Shown here: piece after piece, positions 9,426-21,695 of the stretch
Layout: every line of letters starts with the position of its first letter
How positions within the stretch are numbered: position 1 is the stretch's first letter
The notes under the pieces: model-generated
What the model was told of the DNA's origin: nothing
The model's input: the letters and a program-made list of their open reading frames with translations, nothing else
Database searches by the model: none
Assembly (NCBI GenBank): GCA_038380795.1
Contig: CM076259.1
Coordinates: 76,205,724 to 76,269,723 of the forward strand
DNA from: Pyrocephalus nanus
Taxonomy: Eukaryota; Chordata; Aves; Passeriformes; Tyrannidae
DNA: 64,000 nucleotides
Direction: 5' to 3'
Program-made: the position numbers and the translations under genes

Positions 9426-11204
9426 TTTCTTCTGCCTCTCTTTGTATGGGTCTTTGACATGGGAGGAATCCATTTTAACTTAGTTCTTCATGCAAACTTT
9501 TTACTCTTCAGAGCCCAGACATCCTGCTGGTTCACAGCCCACAGCTTTTGCTGTTCCTCTCCTACCCACGCGTGTGATCAGCATCACTGCCACTCCCGTA
9601 TATGAGCATTGCCAAAATGCTCGTACATGAGCATGTCTTCCATTGACATGCTGAAGAAATGTTCTGGTTTAGTTGGCTCTGGTCTCTTTCTGCTTAGCAC
9701 AGTTTTATCACTGTCTGTGAGAAGTCCTCTTCCTGACATGGCTTTGCTGGTTTTTTTCCCCGCTTTATCACCTTTCTATTTTCTTTCAAATCTCTGCTGA
9801 AAGTACATTTTCTACATAATTCCTACATGAGTTTCTTTTCCAACTGTGTTTCCTAGACCTATAACTAGAATATTTATTTTATAAATTATTGTATTATCAT
9901 TTATATGAAATTTCAGTGCAAGTTATTTGACTTACATTATGCTATGCATCATTGCTAGATAGCATTATCAAAAAGTTGTCAATGATATACCAAATCAGTG
10001 ACAAATTTGACTCTTGGTGTACAAAATTTGTTTACAGTATCCTGTAATATGCAGGGAAGTTCATAATCCTTTACAGACATTTTAATTTGTTCCATAATAT
10101 TCTCCCATGTGAGGATGCTTATTATCAGTGATATAAAAGAGAAAGGTGATTTTTGTTAGTGTTATTGGAAATCTGACTTTTATTACTGATTCTGCAGAAA
10201 GAATGAGAGAGCAGAACATACATTAAGCAATAGATCCATAAAAGAGCAAGGAGTTTTGCAGCATTCTTGGAGATACCTTTTCATTTCAGTGGGAAAAATA
10301 AAATAAAAACTTTCAGAAGGAGTTCTTTTGGTTTTCAATTCTCTCACCAACTTTTTCTTACGTATTATCAGATGTTGTTTACAGAATATGAAGAAGGTCA
10401 TGCAAAAAAATACTCATTTGCACAGAAAGTAAATAATTCAGACTTGGATCTTCTAAAAGACACAAAAACAATTAAGTGCAGATCTTTCAAAGTATGAGGG
10501 TGCCTAATTTCCATTGATTTTAATTCCCTCAAGGAGATTCAATGGGATTTTATGCCCTAAATTCCTTGAAAATATCTGTATACTCTGAATGGAATAGGCC
10601 CAAAGCACATTTATTCTTTATGATAGAGACAGATTGTTGTATTGTTTCTTGTTCACCCCCTCCAGTTTTTAATGCTTCAACTGTTTTCCAAGTAGGATGG
10701 TTAAACAATGGTTAGAACAAAGACTATATAAAGTTCAATTTTCTTGGATTCACTGGGGTCTTTACTCCATTTTCTAAAAGAAGCCCAGTCCTGCTGCGCT
10801 AGGAGTTACCTGAACAAGTTTCTGTGAAGTAAGCTAGTATGTGAACATGCCTACATAGCTCCTCAATGCTAAGTGCCTAAGTGCATGGGAAACTTGGGAT
10901 AAAGGAAGGAAAACAACTGGAAAATATCCTTCAGAGGAAAAAAAAGTACAAAACCCCTCACAAGCACTGTAAGAATATGAGATGATTTGCAGTTACAGTG
11001 GTGTAGATGATGTACTATGGTCTATCTTACCTGGCAAGAACTTACTCCTGTTTATTATCCTTTGGATAACAAAGCCAGCCAGAGATGATGAAACCTAAAA
11101 TGAGACCTCGTGGATGGCCTAGCCTTTTTGGTCTTTTACTGAATTGTCAGGAGTGCCATATGGGTTTTTTTATCATGTCACAGAAAGACCAGAAGCACAT
11201 CTCT
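9426..11204. other. AT-rich gene-desert sequence with one possible old repeat
   Basis: No gene seen. About 10495-10590 carries phrases such as TTCAATGGGATTTTATGCC and a CCTTGAAAATATCTG-like end that recall an ancient dispersed sauropsid repeat ('caatgggatttaggcacctaa' type); family unknown, low confidence. The rest is unique AT-rich DNA. Confidence 0.4.
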
Positions 11205-11330
11205 GGGGCCCTGGGCAAACTGATCTAGTGTGTGGCATTATTGGCAATGGCAGTGGGATTGGAACTAGGTGATCTTTAAGGCCTCTTTTAACCCAAACCA
11301 TTCTATGATTCAATGATCTTAGGCACAAAA
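11205..11330 (+). mobile_element. CR1 LINE 3' end
   Basis: Plus-strand CR1 3' terminus. It contains a 'CTGGGCAAACTGATCTAGTG' block, a 'GGAACTAGGTGATCTTTAAG' block and the terminal 'AACCCAAACCATTCTATGAT', a near-consensus avian CR1 tail with one diverged octamer unit after it. It is 5'-truncated, as most CR1 copies are, and moderately diverged. Confidence 0.85.
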
Positions 11331-11629
11331 TATTCTACCTCTTCTTTTCACTCAAAAAACTTTTCTTAAAGCAAGTGTTAAACCCTTCTTTTGGAAAGTA
11401 ATTTAACAAAGTTGTTAAATACCAGGAAAAAGAAAAATGGAATTAGTGAATAATCTTCTCTTGCTATAATCCTATAAAAATGCTGCAAGTGTACCTATTA
11501 GATGTGCTAATATTGCTGTACAACAAAGCAATAGCAGGACCTGTGTTTGATCAACAAAACAGCATGTGCTTTCGCTTACTTCATTTGAAATAGTGGCCCT
11601 GTTAAAGACAGCAATAAAGCTGCTATATT

Positions 11630-11836
11630 TCAGACGAGCCACGCTGCAACAGCTTTCTCAGGGAAGTGGTCACAGCACCAAGCCTGCCAGAGTTCAAGAA
11701 GTGTTTGGGTGATTCTCTCAGGCATATGGTGTGACTCTTGGGGATGGTTCTGTGAAGGGATAAGGCTTGGACTCGATGATCCTTGTGAGTCCCTTCCAAC
11801 TCAGCTTATTCTGTGATTTTATGATTCTGTCAAATC
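11630..11836 (+). mobile_element. CR1 LINE 3' end, second copy
   Basis: A second plus-strand CR1 3' end 300 bases after the first, from a different subfamily. It has 'GCCAGAGTTCAAGAAGTGTT', 'CTCTCAGGCATATGGTGTGA' and 'GGACTCGATGATCCTTGTGA' blocks, then a TTCTGTGATTTTATGATTCT tail. It is 5'-truncated and independently inserted in the same orientation. Confidence 0.85.
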
Positions 11837-13740
11837 ACCAACACAAGGTATGACCCGAGCCCACTAAAAAGAAGAGAACTGCTTCTGTTGCCTCATGGTA
11901 AAAGTGCAACTGTTGTCATTTTCTTCTCCTGGTCATTATATGAAAAGGTAAAATATAAAACACCTTCATACAATTCACATCAGCATTAATGTTGGGATTT
12001 TCTAGAATAAGTGGGGTTTTTTCCCCAAGTGTTATGTATGTGATAGGAAGATAGAAAATTAAAAAAAAAAAAAAAAAAATTACTTCTTTACTGTAAAAAA
12101 CCCCAATGATCTTGAACATAGCAAATACAGAAAACTTGCTTTCTTCTCTGAAAGCCTGCTGAAGTACGTGGGCTCTCCCAAGCTGCCACCCAGGTTCACC
12201 TGAGGCAGGCAGTAAATTGAATTGGCCAAACTAAGTCTCATGATTTCACTTTTGAGTGCAAGCCTTCCTAGGTAAAAGGCCAGTTCACAAAACCATTTTG
12301 TTGCCAGCCTCTTATCCTCTCTTCCTATTTAACAGCATGACTAGTTACCCTAACAATAAGGAGTCTGTTGAACTTTCAGTCCCTACCATTTCTGGAAAGA
12401 CTGAAAGTACATAATCCTTTCTCTTCAGAAAAGTGGATCCCTTTCACTTTGTCTGTCATATGTGTCAGTACATTTCCTTCAACTCATGGATGTTTTGATT
12501 TTTTAGAGGCAGAGATGAGTTTAACAGGAGAGTTTCACCTCAAAGTGTAGATGCAATTAGTTTATTTTGGCTCACAGCACAGAGAGTTTAAGACAAAACA
12601 ATAAATTAAAACTGGCAGGATTCCTTTAGGCACGCTGATGTTTTTCTTCTTTTTTTTTTTTTTTTTTTTCTTTTTTTCCTTTTTCTTTTTGTGTTTAACA
12701 GGAGGTGGCAGTTGTAACATTCGCAATAATAAGTACAATAAGTTGACATTGTGATATGATTACTTATGTAAGTGCTTAGACATAGAAATACCTAAGCACT
12801 AATGTCATGATTGAGAGTCATGGCAGTTATTCCAGCCAAGTTAATAAAAGATCATTACTATAACTATCTACACAGGACTGAACACGATGGGGAATCTGGG
12901 ATATGAGAAGTCTAACAATAAAAAACACACTCAAAGTTTATTCTTAGTGTATTTGTGCACATATGATTATTCTAACAAGAAATCAGAAATAATTCGGTGG
13001 ATAATTTATCTGTAGAGGTATTTAGAGATAAAATTATACAAGACAATTTTGCTTGTCATATCTTTGTATTTTTCCCCCTATTTTCTCGGTGAGAAATCTA
13101 AGCACAGTTAATTTAGACATGATTTCTCTCTAGTTTACATGCTCCTGGATCCTAACATAGAGATGTAAATAGCTGGGTGTGAACTTGCCAGGTATTATAT
13201 TCAGCTGACACAAACAACCCAACCAGATAGTTCTGTGTAGATAACAAACTCATTTCTGCATTGGTTAGGAATCAGAGCTCAGGTGATTGTTGTTCTTTAA
13301 TGATTATTTATTTAAATTGGTCTAATTCAAATACAGAGTTGGTCCCAGGCTCTGGCTGGCTGGACAAAATTCACAGGTTAGACAAAACATTAGGGTAGGA
13401 GTTTGTCCCCTTTCCCCATCTCACCTCAAACCTCACAGCCAGGACATTTTCCATGGTGCTCTGCTATCATTCCTTCTTTTCATCCAGAAAAAAACCTGCA
13501 ATAACAAGTCTTGCGGAGTTATGCAAGGGCCAACAAATCTCAATTCTGGCAGGTAGGAGGGGAGGTAAATAACAAAGCGAATTTCAAAGCAATATCAGTG
13601 GGAATGCCTCACTGAATGGGTTGGCCTCCAACCCACCCATAGGAATTTTAGACTGTATCTCTCCAGGCTCTTCAGTACAAAGAAAGCAGCTGTCCCTGAG
13701 TTAACCAGGAACAACAGCCTCCAACATATCTGCTAAAATT
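11837..13740. other. AT-rich intergenic stretch with homopolymers
   Basis: No gene or mobile element recognised. There is an A19 run at 12061-12079 and a T-rich low-complexity block at 12641-12691 (T20 at 12650-12669). The remaining sequence is unique-looking. Confidence 0.6.
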
Positions 13741-13748
13741 AGTATTTC

Positions 13749-16290
13749 CTACTGAAGCCTGGAACTCAGTCCATTCCTAATTTGAACATAAGTACTCCGC
13801 AAGCCTCTCATTGAACTGGGCAGCCAAACACTGCACCAGTGAGGTTTCGGATGGAATGTAAGGATAGTGCATATGAGACACACTGCAATGCCACCCAATG
13901 TCACTGCAAGTGTTTCCAACCTCCTTCCGAAAGGAAGATCAGAGTCTACACAGAGCAGCACCAAGATTGAAATTGGAAGCCCATTTTTGAAAAACCACCA
14001 TTTCCAGAAAAGGATCTGATGCATTCCAGAAGGATGCCTATACTGTAGTTTGAAGGCATATACACATTCCTAGAGCCTTCCTTCCAGAACTCACCTCCTC
14101 CTTCTCTGCACCAGCACTGAAAGCTGTGGTCAGATTGGTTGACTGATCCAGCTAAAAAATCAACCATCCCCAGAAGACAGAAACCACTAGTTTTCACCAG
14201 TCTCACAAACATATGTTTGGTTGCTAACACTGATGAATGAGCAGCAGTGGAAAGTTGAATGCAAAGAGAAACATGGGACCTTCTGTATCAGCAGCAGCAC
14301 AGTCTGAATTCAGCATGACCCACTTGTGAAACCTCGTCCTATATGCCAGTTTCTGCAATTCACACAAGGAAGACACTACATGTATTTCCTTAGGGAGAGT
14401 AATGCTGGGCTGGGGTCAAAATTGTCATGAAGTTAAATTCACCACTGAGATAGAAACACCACTGTTACCAGCTTACAAATCTGCTTGCCAGTCTCAGCAG
14501 CCCTGCTGATCACTGATTCGCAGCTGCTGTGGTGGGAAAGAAGGGAGCCTTACCTCTTTTGCTCTGCAGCCAACAAGTAGTATTTCAAAATCAGATGGAC
14601 TTGGCATAGATCTGTCTTCACTGGCAGTTGGTTTGTGTACTATGTTTACTTATGACAATCATAACTATCAGAGAAAGATGTTTGAAGCTGGTTTATCAGT
14701 AATTATCAATGTCTAAGGCCATCACAGAGCAGACTGTAACAGGCTTTCTCAGTCAATGGGATCCTGCCTGGAGCATCAGTAAGGCATGAATGGAGCCTAA
14801 AGCTTTCCTTTTACCTCTGGAAACAAAGAAGGAAAATCCACGTATGCCTTATGTGTCCATCCCAGTCCTAACCAGAACTTCTCTCACCCAGCAGATTGGC
14901 AGGAGAGGTTCCACTGCAATAGGATCGCTAGCCAGCAGAGGCAGTGGTGGCACAGGTAAAAGGTCCCGGAAGACTCCTTTCCTTCACTCCTTGAACTCTC
15001 ACTCTGCTAGCTCATGACTCTCTGGGGACCGGTTAGTTTTGAGACTATCTATGCAAGAACAGATGGGAGCAAGGGGGGGTGAAGTTCCCCTAATACTATT
15101 CTTCACCTTCTTCACAAACGGATCTCCAAAGCTCCAGGTCACATTGTAGTCACACCCAAACTCGTGATATGCAGCTTCCCACACTTCTCTCCCTATGAAC
15201 TCCCCAAGGCTCTTCAAAGTCATCTGATTCATGAGCACTTCCGAGCTTCTGGCTCCTCCTGAGTCTCCTAGACACTTTTCCAGGATTAAAAAAGTGTAAC
15301 AGAGAGGAACACATTTATGCACAGAATTGAAACCTGTTGCAGGAAAATTGCTATAGCTTCATATATCTTGATGTTTGAGTTTCATTAATAGCCTCTGTGT
15401 CCGAAGAATTCAAGCAGATCCACACTAAGTTGGCAAATTTCTGTGGAGAAATCCCTGGCACCACATTTGTTTATCTTAGTCAACAATTTGTCTCATTGTC
15501 TCTGTCATTGATGAAACCACAAATAGTGTGCCAAGATCATTTGCCTCAATAAAAATGACAACAAATTTAAGAAGCACAGATATGTAAGCTGCACTACAAT
15601 CTTTATCAGTGACACCCAAAACCAAACTGGAACCATTAGCTTTCAAGGACAGACTATTAAAATATGTTCTCAACTTCAACCAGCTAAACCTGTCCATAAT
15701 ACATATTTGTATCCATGAAGAAATCACTTTGATCTTGAAGACAACCTTTCAAAAAATTAGGAAAACAGGAAAAAAAATTCTATGTATTCATATAGGACAT
15801 TAAGATAGTGTAAACAAAAGTAGAAAATTGAGGTTTCTGAAACTTGCACACAGGTCCTCAAGTAAAATGACTTGATTTCACTGGTGTTTAATCCTTCACC
15901 TTCAACGTGAAACTCCACAGGAGGTGCTTCTAGAAAATGAATGAGGGCATCCATAGGAGGGTTTAGTGCAAAGTAGTTTATGTCTAATCTTACAACCCCA
16001 AATAATTCAAGACACTTTTCTCAACTGTATCCAGGTAGACAAAGCTCTTGTATTTACTCTTGATTGAAGTTACAGCTGCCCTTCCTGCCTCTCCCAGGTG
16101 TGGCTCAATGCAGTAATTATCCCAGTGCCTATCTTGTACCAGCCATGGAGTGACGACCAGGGGGCTGAGGTAGAGCACTGGATCAGGCTCTCCAGAGAGA
16201 CAAAGTGCGCCATCACATAACTTTTCTAATAGTGATGTCTCCATAGTCGTTTGCAGACCATGGTCTTTATTTATGGTGAATAATGTTTAG
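13749..16290 (-). pseudogene. possible decayed protein-coding pseudogene, parent unknown
   Basis: On the minus strand several protein-like open segments follow one another in different frames: 16244-15990 (84 codons, open upstream to a stop near 16290), 15954-15757 (65), 15727-15476 (83), 15322-14999 (107), 14230-13946 (94) and 14024-13749 (91). The first two read smoothly across a one-base frame change near 15990, giving a continuous, compositionally normal protein (balanced hydrophobic and charged residues, no low complexity). Around 14555-14640 a minus-strand open stretch ends at a GTAAGG, so intron remnants are possible. Seen: the segments and frame changes. Inferred: that they are one decayed coding sequence. 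I do not recognise the family, and the later segments (13749-14230) are weaker. The alternative is chance open frames in AT-moderate DNA. Confidence 0.35.
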
Positions 16291-18919
16291 TACTTGAAAA
16301 TAATTGTCATATGCTATGTCAATTATGCAAAAGTACTTCTTCTACATCTCTGATGGCACTCATTTGTCTCTTAGACTGTATCCTATTCCGAGTTACACTC
16401 CTTGTGTTGCAGGTAGGGTGAAATGTCATTGAAGCTATAGGTGTAACCACTACCTTCTTTTAACACAGCTGTAAGGAACAATTAATCTGCTTTGTGAAAT
16501 AAGAGCGACTTCCTCCCCAAACAAAACACATGGTACTGTTCAAACCCATGGTACACGCATGGACTGCACAGGCTGAATGGTGTAGGAGAGGGGTTTGGCT
16601 GACTATTGTTTTAAATGGAGTAGGATGTGTATACATGTCTCTGTGTGTGTGGAAGAGGGAAAGAAAAGCCCATCAAGAATAAATACAGAAAAAAGAAGTA
16701 GAGCCCAAACAAATTGCTAAGACTGTGTCCATCAGAAAAAAAACTAGAAAGAAAGTCTTTGAGCTGACTACTTGAATCTTCCCAAGCTCAGAGGACTGGA
16801 ACTTCATAAAGTCTTTGTAAATAAATTTGTTTCATCAGAGAAATCTGATTCCATTTGATATTTCTTTTTCTAAAGGAAAAAAAATCACAAGACCCTGAAC
16901 TTCAATTAAGTGTTCAGGTCAAAAGGTATGAGACAAATCCCTACTGACCTGAAATCAGCAGAATTCCACAAGATATAAGCCAGGCTAGAATTTGCCTTCC
17001 ATGTTCAGTATTCATTTCTCCTCACCTCTAACACGAACACATAAATGTATGGAGAAAAAAAGAAAGGGATAAGGAGTGGAAAGAGAGGATGTAAATCTTA
17101 TCATTCCTCATATGTGCTCAGTACAAAATTACACTTTCATAATGCTTAATTCTTGACATAGTCATTAGATTTTTTTTTTTCTTTATTAAAATGAAATAAC
17201 TAAAAAGCAATAATTCAAGGGTTTTGATTTGATGACAGAGGCTATACAATTTTGGCTATATGGATTTTTGTGCTATTCATAAGCCTGTTTAGCTGTGCAC
17301 TCATGTTGCAGAAGGATTGAATTATAGCTTTGCTGTAGATTAGATTTCTTTGTATTATTCTATTTATATATATCTGGTTGCTCTATTATACATTTTCTTC
17401 ACACTATCTTATAAACTGACTGGGATATGTCTCCTGTTCTTCTGTGCGCCTAAGTGCCCACTACAGTATGGATTTAAAGGCAAAATTAAATACCCGGTAT
17501 CCCAGGCTTAGGAGAACATTTGTGTCTGTTGCTGCATTGTAATTCTGCCTACAGTACTACCTACTTCAGCGTATATAGAAAATGCAATTAGAAACACAGA
17601 TTGTTGAGAAATAGGAATTATTTTCCATGATTAATAATGATGAAAGTTTGCCCATTTCTGGCCCTGTTTGCCAGGTCTGAGCTTGACTGAGGAGAGCTTT
17701 TGATGACACTCTTATGTTCTTCATAAAATATGCTGTGTAATATAAAAGTATGTTCTCAGCTCAGTTGGCATCTTTGTTTGCTTTGAGGCTCCATGCCTTT
17801 GTGTCCTAAAATATAAGATGTATAATCCTTGCATTTGCTCTGTGACTTGAAACAACTAACATGCTATTATTTCCTAAGACAGACTTAATAGTGAAGGAAA
17901 ATACTGAGTATTTTACTCAGCGATAAAATGTTCTTCAAGTGATAACACATCCTAGCATAAAGCAGATTCTAATATGGGTCTTTTCTTACACTGTATTTGT
18001 TAAATTTGGTATTCATGAAAGTAGGACTCAAGAAATGGACTAAATCCAAGTATAGTGTGGGCAGGTGCTGTGCAAGCTTTCCCTCCCAGCTTATCCCAGT
18101 CCCCCTTCATTTCAGTTTGCTGTTTTTGCACACTGTTTCTCCAAACAGCAGAAATGTGGTGTTTTTATTGTGTGGACAAACATTTGCTGAGTGCTGAGAT
18201 GAAATCTCCACAGTTTTTTTCTCCATGCAGGCACTGAACTGGGGTTTTTCAGGTGAGAAGCTGGTGCTCTGATACAGCTGAACAGAGGGTGAAGAAGTAA
18301 AGCATTAGACACTTTTGCCACTTTTTACTCTCCTCTGCACCCAGAAAATACACATTTTGGTCCATTTCTAAAGAATCCGGCAAAATACATTTGTTAATAG
18401 TGATAGAGTTTAAACAAAGGCTTAGCAGGGATGTAGCTGGTATCCTTAACCTCTCTTGGGGACTCAGTTAAATGGGAATGGCCTTTTGCAATCATCTAAC
18501 TGGAAATTAAATATGAATCCCATGATCTGTGAATTCTCATGCCCCAACTGTATTCCTCCAAATAGCCTTTCAAACTAATTTTGCGCATTTTGTCTATATT
18601 TATAATAAAAATGTAAATGAAAGAATCAAAACTCAGTAGCTTTACTTCATAGTACTTCACTTGAAGCGTACAGGCAGAGAGTAAACACTGGAGAAAAAAA
18701 AAGTATTAGTAGCTCTAGGAAGCATAGAGTGTTTAATATCCAGATTAAATACTGGTAGAGCTTGAGCTCCTTTTCTGTCAGTCTATCACCTGCTGTTGTA
18801 AAAGACTCCTGTCACATGTCTCCTGACCAATTATGTCTGCAGTAGCTTGAGAAGAATCCTCTATCTGGCTGCTCACGGTGCTGTGGGCTATGAACAGGAG
18901 ACTGCCCTGAATTATTCTC
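16291..18919. other. AT-rich gene-desert sequence, nothing recognised
   Basis: Only short chance open frames. No repeat family recognised. There is a short T-run near 17170-17180. Some blocks may be conserved but carry no distinctive motif cluster. Confidence 0.5.
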
Positions 18920-19860
18920 CGGATAAACCCTTTATGGGTTTTAAAAACAATTAACTTATCTATTTTCTACTAGTCCGAAAGCTTTATGGCTAGCACAAAT
19001 GTAAATTTATTTTAACCTCAAATCCAATGTATAATTTTTGTGGAACTGGAAGTAGGGAACCAGTGTGATTGGAAGATACATTTCAATTAATTCTTCCTCC
19101 AACGCTTTATCTCCTCGGCATCAGAACCTTTTATAGTGTTAAAATTAACAATTATGCAGCTGATGGCTGGCTGAAACCACAGGGGATCTGGAAAAGGCCT
19201 CAGATAACACAACATGTATAAATCATTCAGGAGAACAATTCATGAAAGAAAAGTTATCTGTGTTTTGGATGACATTGGAAGAACTAAATAGGAGTCAATT
19301 TGAGGAAGGGACATTTTGCTCCATTGTCCGGCCTGCCTTTTTTTCGTTTTTTTTTTATTGTGTTGTAATATACATTTTCAAAATTAATTAACCATTAACA
19401 GCAAGATAAATGTTTCTTCTTGTGTAAGGGAAATGCTGGCCTCGGTGGTGAAAGATTATTTCACATGAGCAGCACTCTTCAAGAAAGCTGTTGCCAGATA
19501 AGGTGGCGACTGTACTTTGAAGAGGAACAATGAGAAGTGACAGACAAGACCGTGTTTACCAAACTGAATAGGGACTCGCAGGTTTCCGCTCACTGCTCAG
19601 TTACCTAAGCCCAGGGAATCAAGGATGGAGTGCTGTTTCACCAACCCGGATCAGTAACAAAGTGGTAACTACTTCAGAATAACATGCCATGAAATCTTAC
19701 TCCAGGTGGTAATGAATAACATTTTCTTAATTTAATTTTTATGAAATGTTTAAAAAATTGTTTTGTTGGAACAGCTCTTATGTTTATGCATTTGGCAGCT
19801 GTGGAGGAGTTTTGTCCCATGCTATTTTTACAATGTTTAGACTTTTGATTACAGGTCGGG
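18920..19860. promoter_or_regulatory. candidate conserved non-coding element cluster
   Basis: About 0.9 kb without recognised repeats and dense in developmental-factor motifs. It has several TAAT or TTAATTAA homeodomain sites (for example AATTAATTAACC near 19382), ACAAT or ATTGT SOX-type sites, CAGCTG E-boxes near 19159 and 19797, and a TTTATGCATTTGGCAGCTG block near 19784-19802. The layout resembles the CNE blocks known around SOX21 in fish and mammals (a locus used in early CNE enhancer screens). Conservation is inferred, not shown. Confidence 0.35.
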
Positions 19861-20423
19861 GTGTGAACACAGCATGACTTGAACGTGAAATCCTTCTACT
19901 TCAACCAGGCCAGAAATGTAGAAATAGGAAGAAGATGTTCTTGTTCTGCAACTTAGAGAAGATCTAAATTTGGCAGCTGTGATGTACACAGAATGGCATG
20001 GGACTCGTGTGTACAGTGCTCCAAACCACAGCCCTGAAAGTAACTAACTCCTGAAGCATCGTACCAACCCATCTCATTCAGAAAAGGCCATTGGAAACAG
20101 GAATCTTCTTTCATTTTTGTCTCTAATGCTGCAGAATTGGCAGAGTTGGTACCTTGTGTTTTGTGTAGGACAAGATGCTCTCACCAAATTTCTTGTGACC
20201 TTTGATAAAGTGCTCAATTTTTATTACTTTTATGCTGTGTTCATGATGCTGCAGTTCTGAACCTAAATATTTGCAGAGCTGAGGTCTAGCTGAACAATCC
20301 CACTGTCTGTTTACAGCACCTGCAGTTTCTTTTTCAGTGTGAATGGTGCGAATCAGCACTGCCAGGTGAGTGTCCTAACAAGTTCAGCAGGAAAGAGGAA
20401 CAAGAACAGAACATGCATGTTTT

Positions 20424-20462
20424 GTATATATACATACATATATATACATATATATATATACA
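20424..20462. repeat. TA/CATA microsatellite
   Basis: Alternating TATATA and CATACATA units over about 39 bases, ending in nearly pure (TA)n. Potentially length-polymorphic. Confidence 0.85.
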
Positions 20463-21578
20463 ATGGGATTCTTTCTTCATTCTGTCACAAATTTATATCA
20501 AATGCATCTATGTTAGAGAACAACCTTAAGCAAAATTTGTGACACACAAATGACAAGTAAGACAAATAATCAGACTGTATTTATGCATGTACATGTATGT
20601 ATGAAATGCAAACATTATATAAAAGGGCTACTAGATACAATATTTATTTTAACATACATATATGAAATTGGGAGTGTAAGTTTTTAGTGTGTGCAGAATC
20701 AGCTTTATTTATCTATTAATATTTTTTATAATGCCTATTATTTTTACTTTTCTTATCTGCAGTTCTTTTTACATTCAAACTCTTAGCATCTCCAGGTTCT
20801 AGCTGCAATATTAATTGGATGAGAGTATATAAGAGATTTCTAATTTTTATTTCATGGAAGTGTATCCATGAATGCATTTTACAACAACTTATAAGCGTAT
20901 TTTTTTCCATTCAAATCCAAATCTACCAATACAAACATTATTGAACACAGATGCAGAAAACATTTGGCTCAAAACACAGGTTTTTTGTTAACTGTCAAAA
21001 AAACCTTTCCTAATATGTAGGGGAAGAAGCCTTTGTACTAATTTTGTCATATGTGTAGTGGCTGCAGAGTGTATTTTCTCTTAATGACAATCAGTATGTT
21101 AGGTTTATCTAGTAGCATTACCAAAGTAATACAGGTCTTTTTTATGTGTGTTATCCAGATGATCTTTAAAGAGGTCTTGGAAAATATACCTTATCAGTTA
21201 TATTAAGAAGTGATGTATTAGTAGTGCCAAATAGGGCACACACACACACACACATGCACACAACACGTATGTGCAACATTTGGCAAAGTCCCTTTGTCTC
21301 CTGATGGCCTGCAAAAGTGGAAGGCTGAGATTCTTTGTTGTGTCTACCTCTGCCAGAAATAAAGGGCAGATCAGGGCTGAGCTCACCAGGCTTTACCCGA
21401 AGAAAAATTTCTTCTGTGCTTGGGGAAGTTTTTGGTACCTGTGATTTTATTTTGCTCTGTTCGGGATATCTGGCTCAATTTTTTTTCTTGTATACTTCAG
21501 GAGACTGAGCTTTGAAGGGGCATTTCTTGGCTTTGATTTATGTGATTAAATTTCATAAGTGGTGAAATTAGTTTTGCC

Positions 21579-21695
21579 CTTTTTTTGGTTGGTTTGTGGT
21601 TTTTCTGAGTTTTTTGGTGTGGGTTTTTTTTTCTGTTGTTGGTGGTGGTGTTTTGTTTTGTTTTGTTTTTGTTTGTTTGTTTGGTTTTTTTTTTT
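21579..21695 (+). repeat. T/G-rich low-complexity tract with (GTTTT)n
   Basis: The plus strand is almost free of A and C for over 100 bases, with GTTTT and GTTT units near 21650-21684 and terminal T11. A chance 97-codon open frame crosses it (21559-21852) and is not a gene. Confidence 0.8.
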
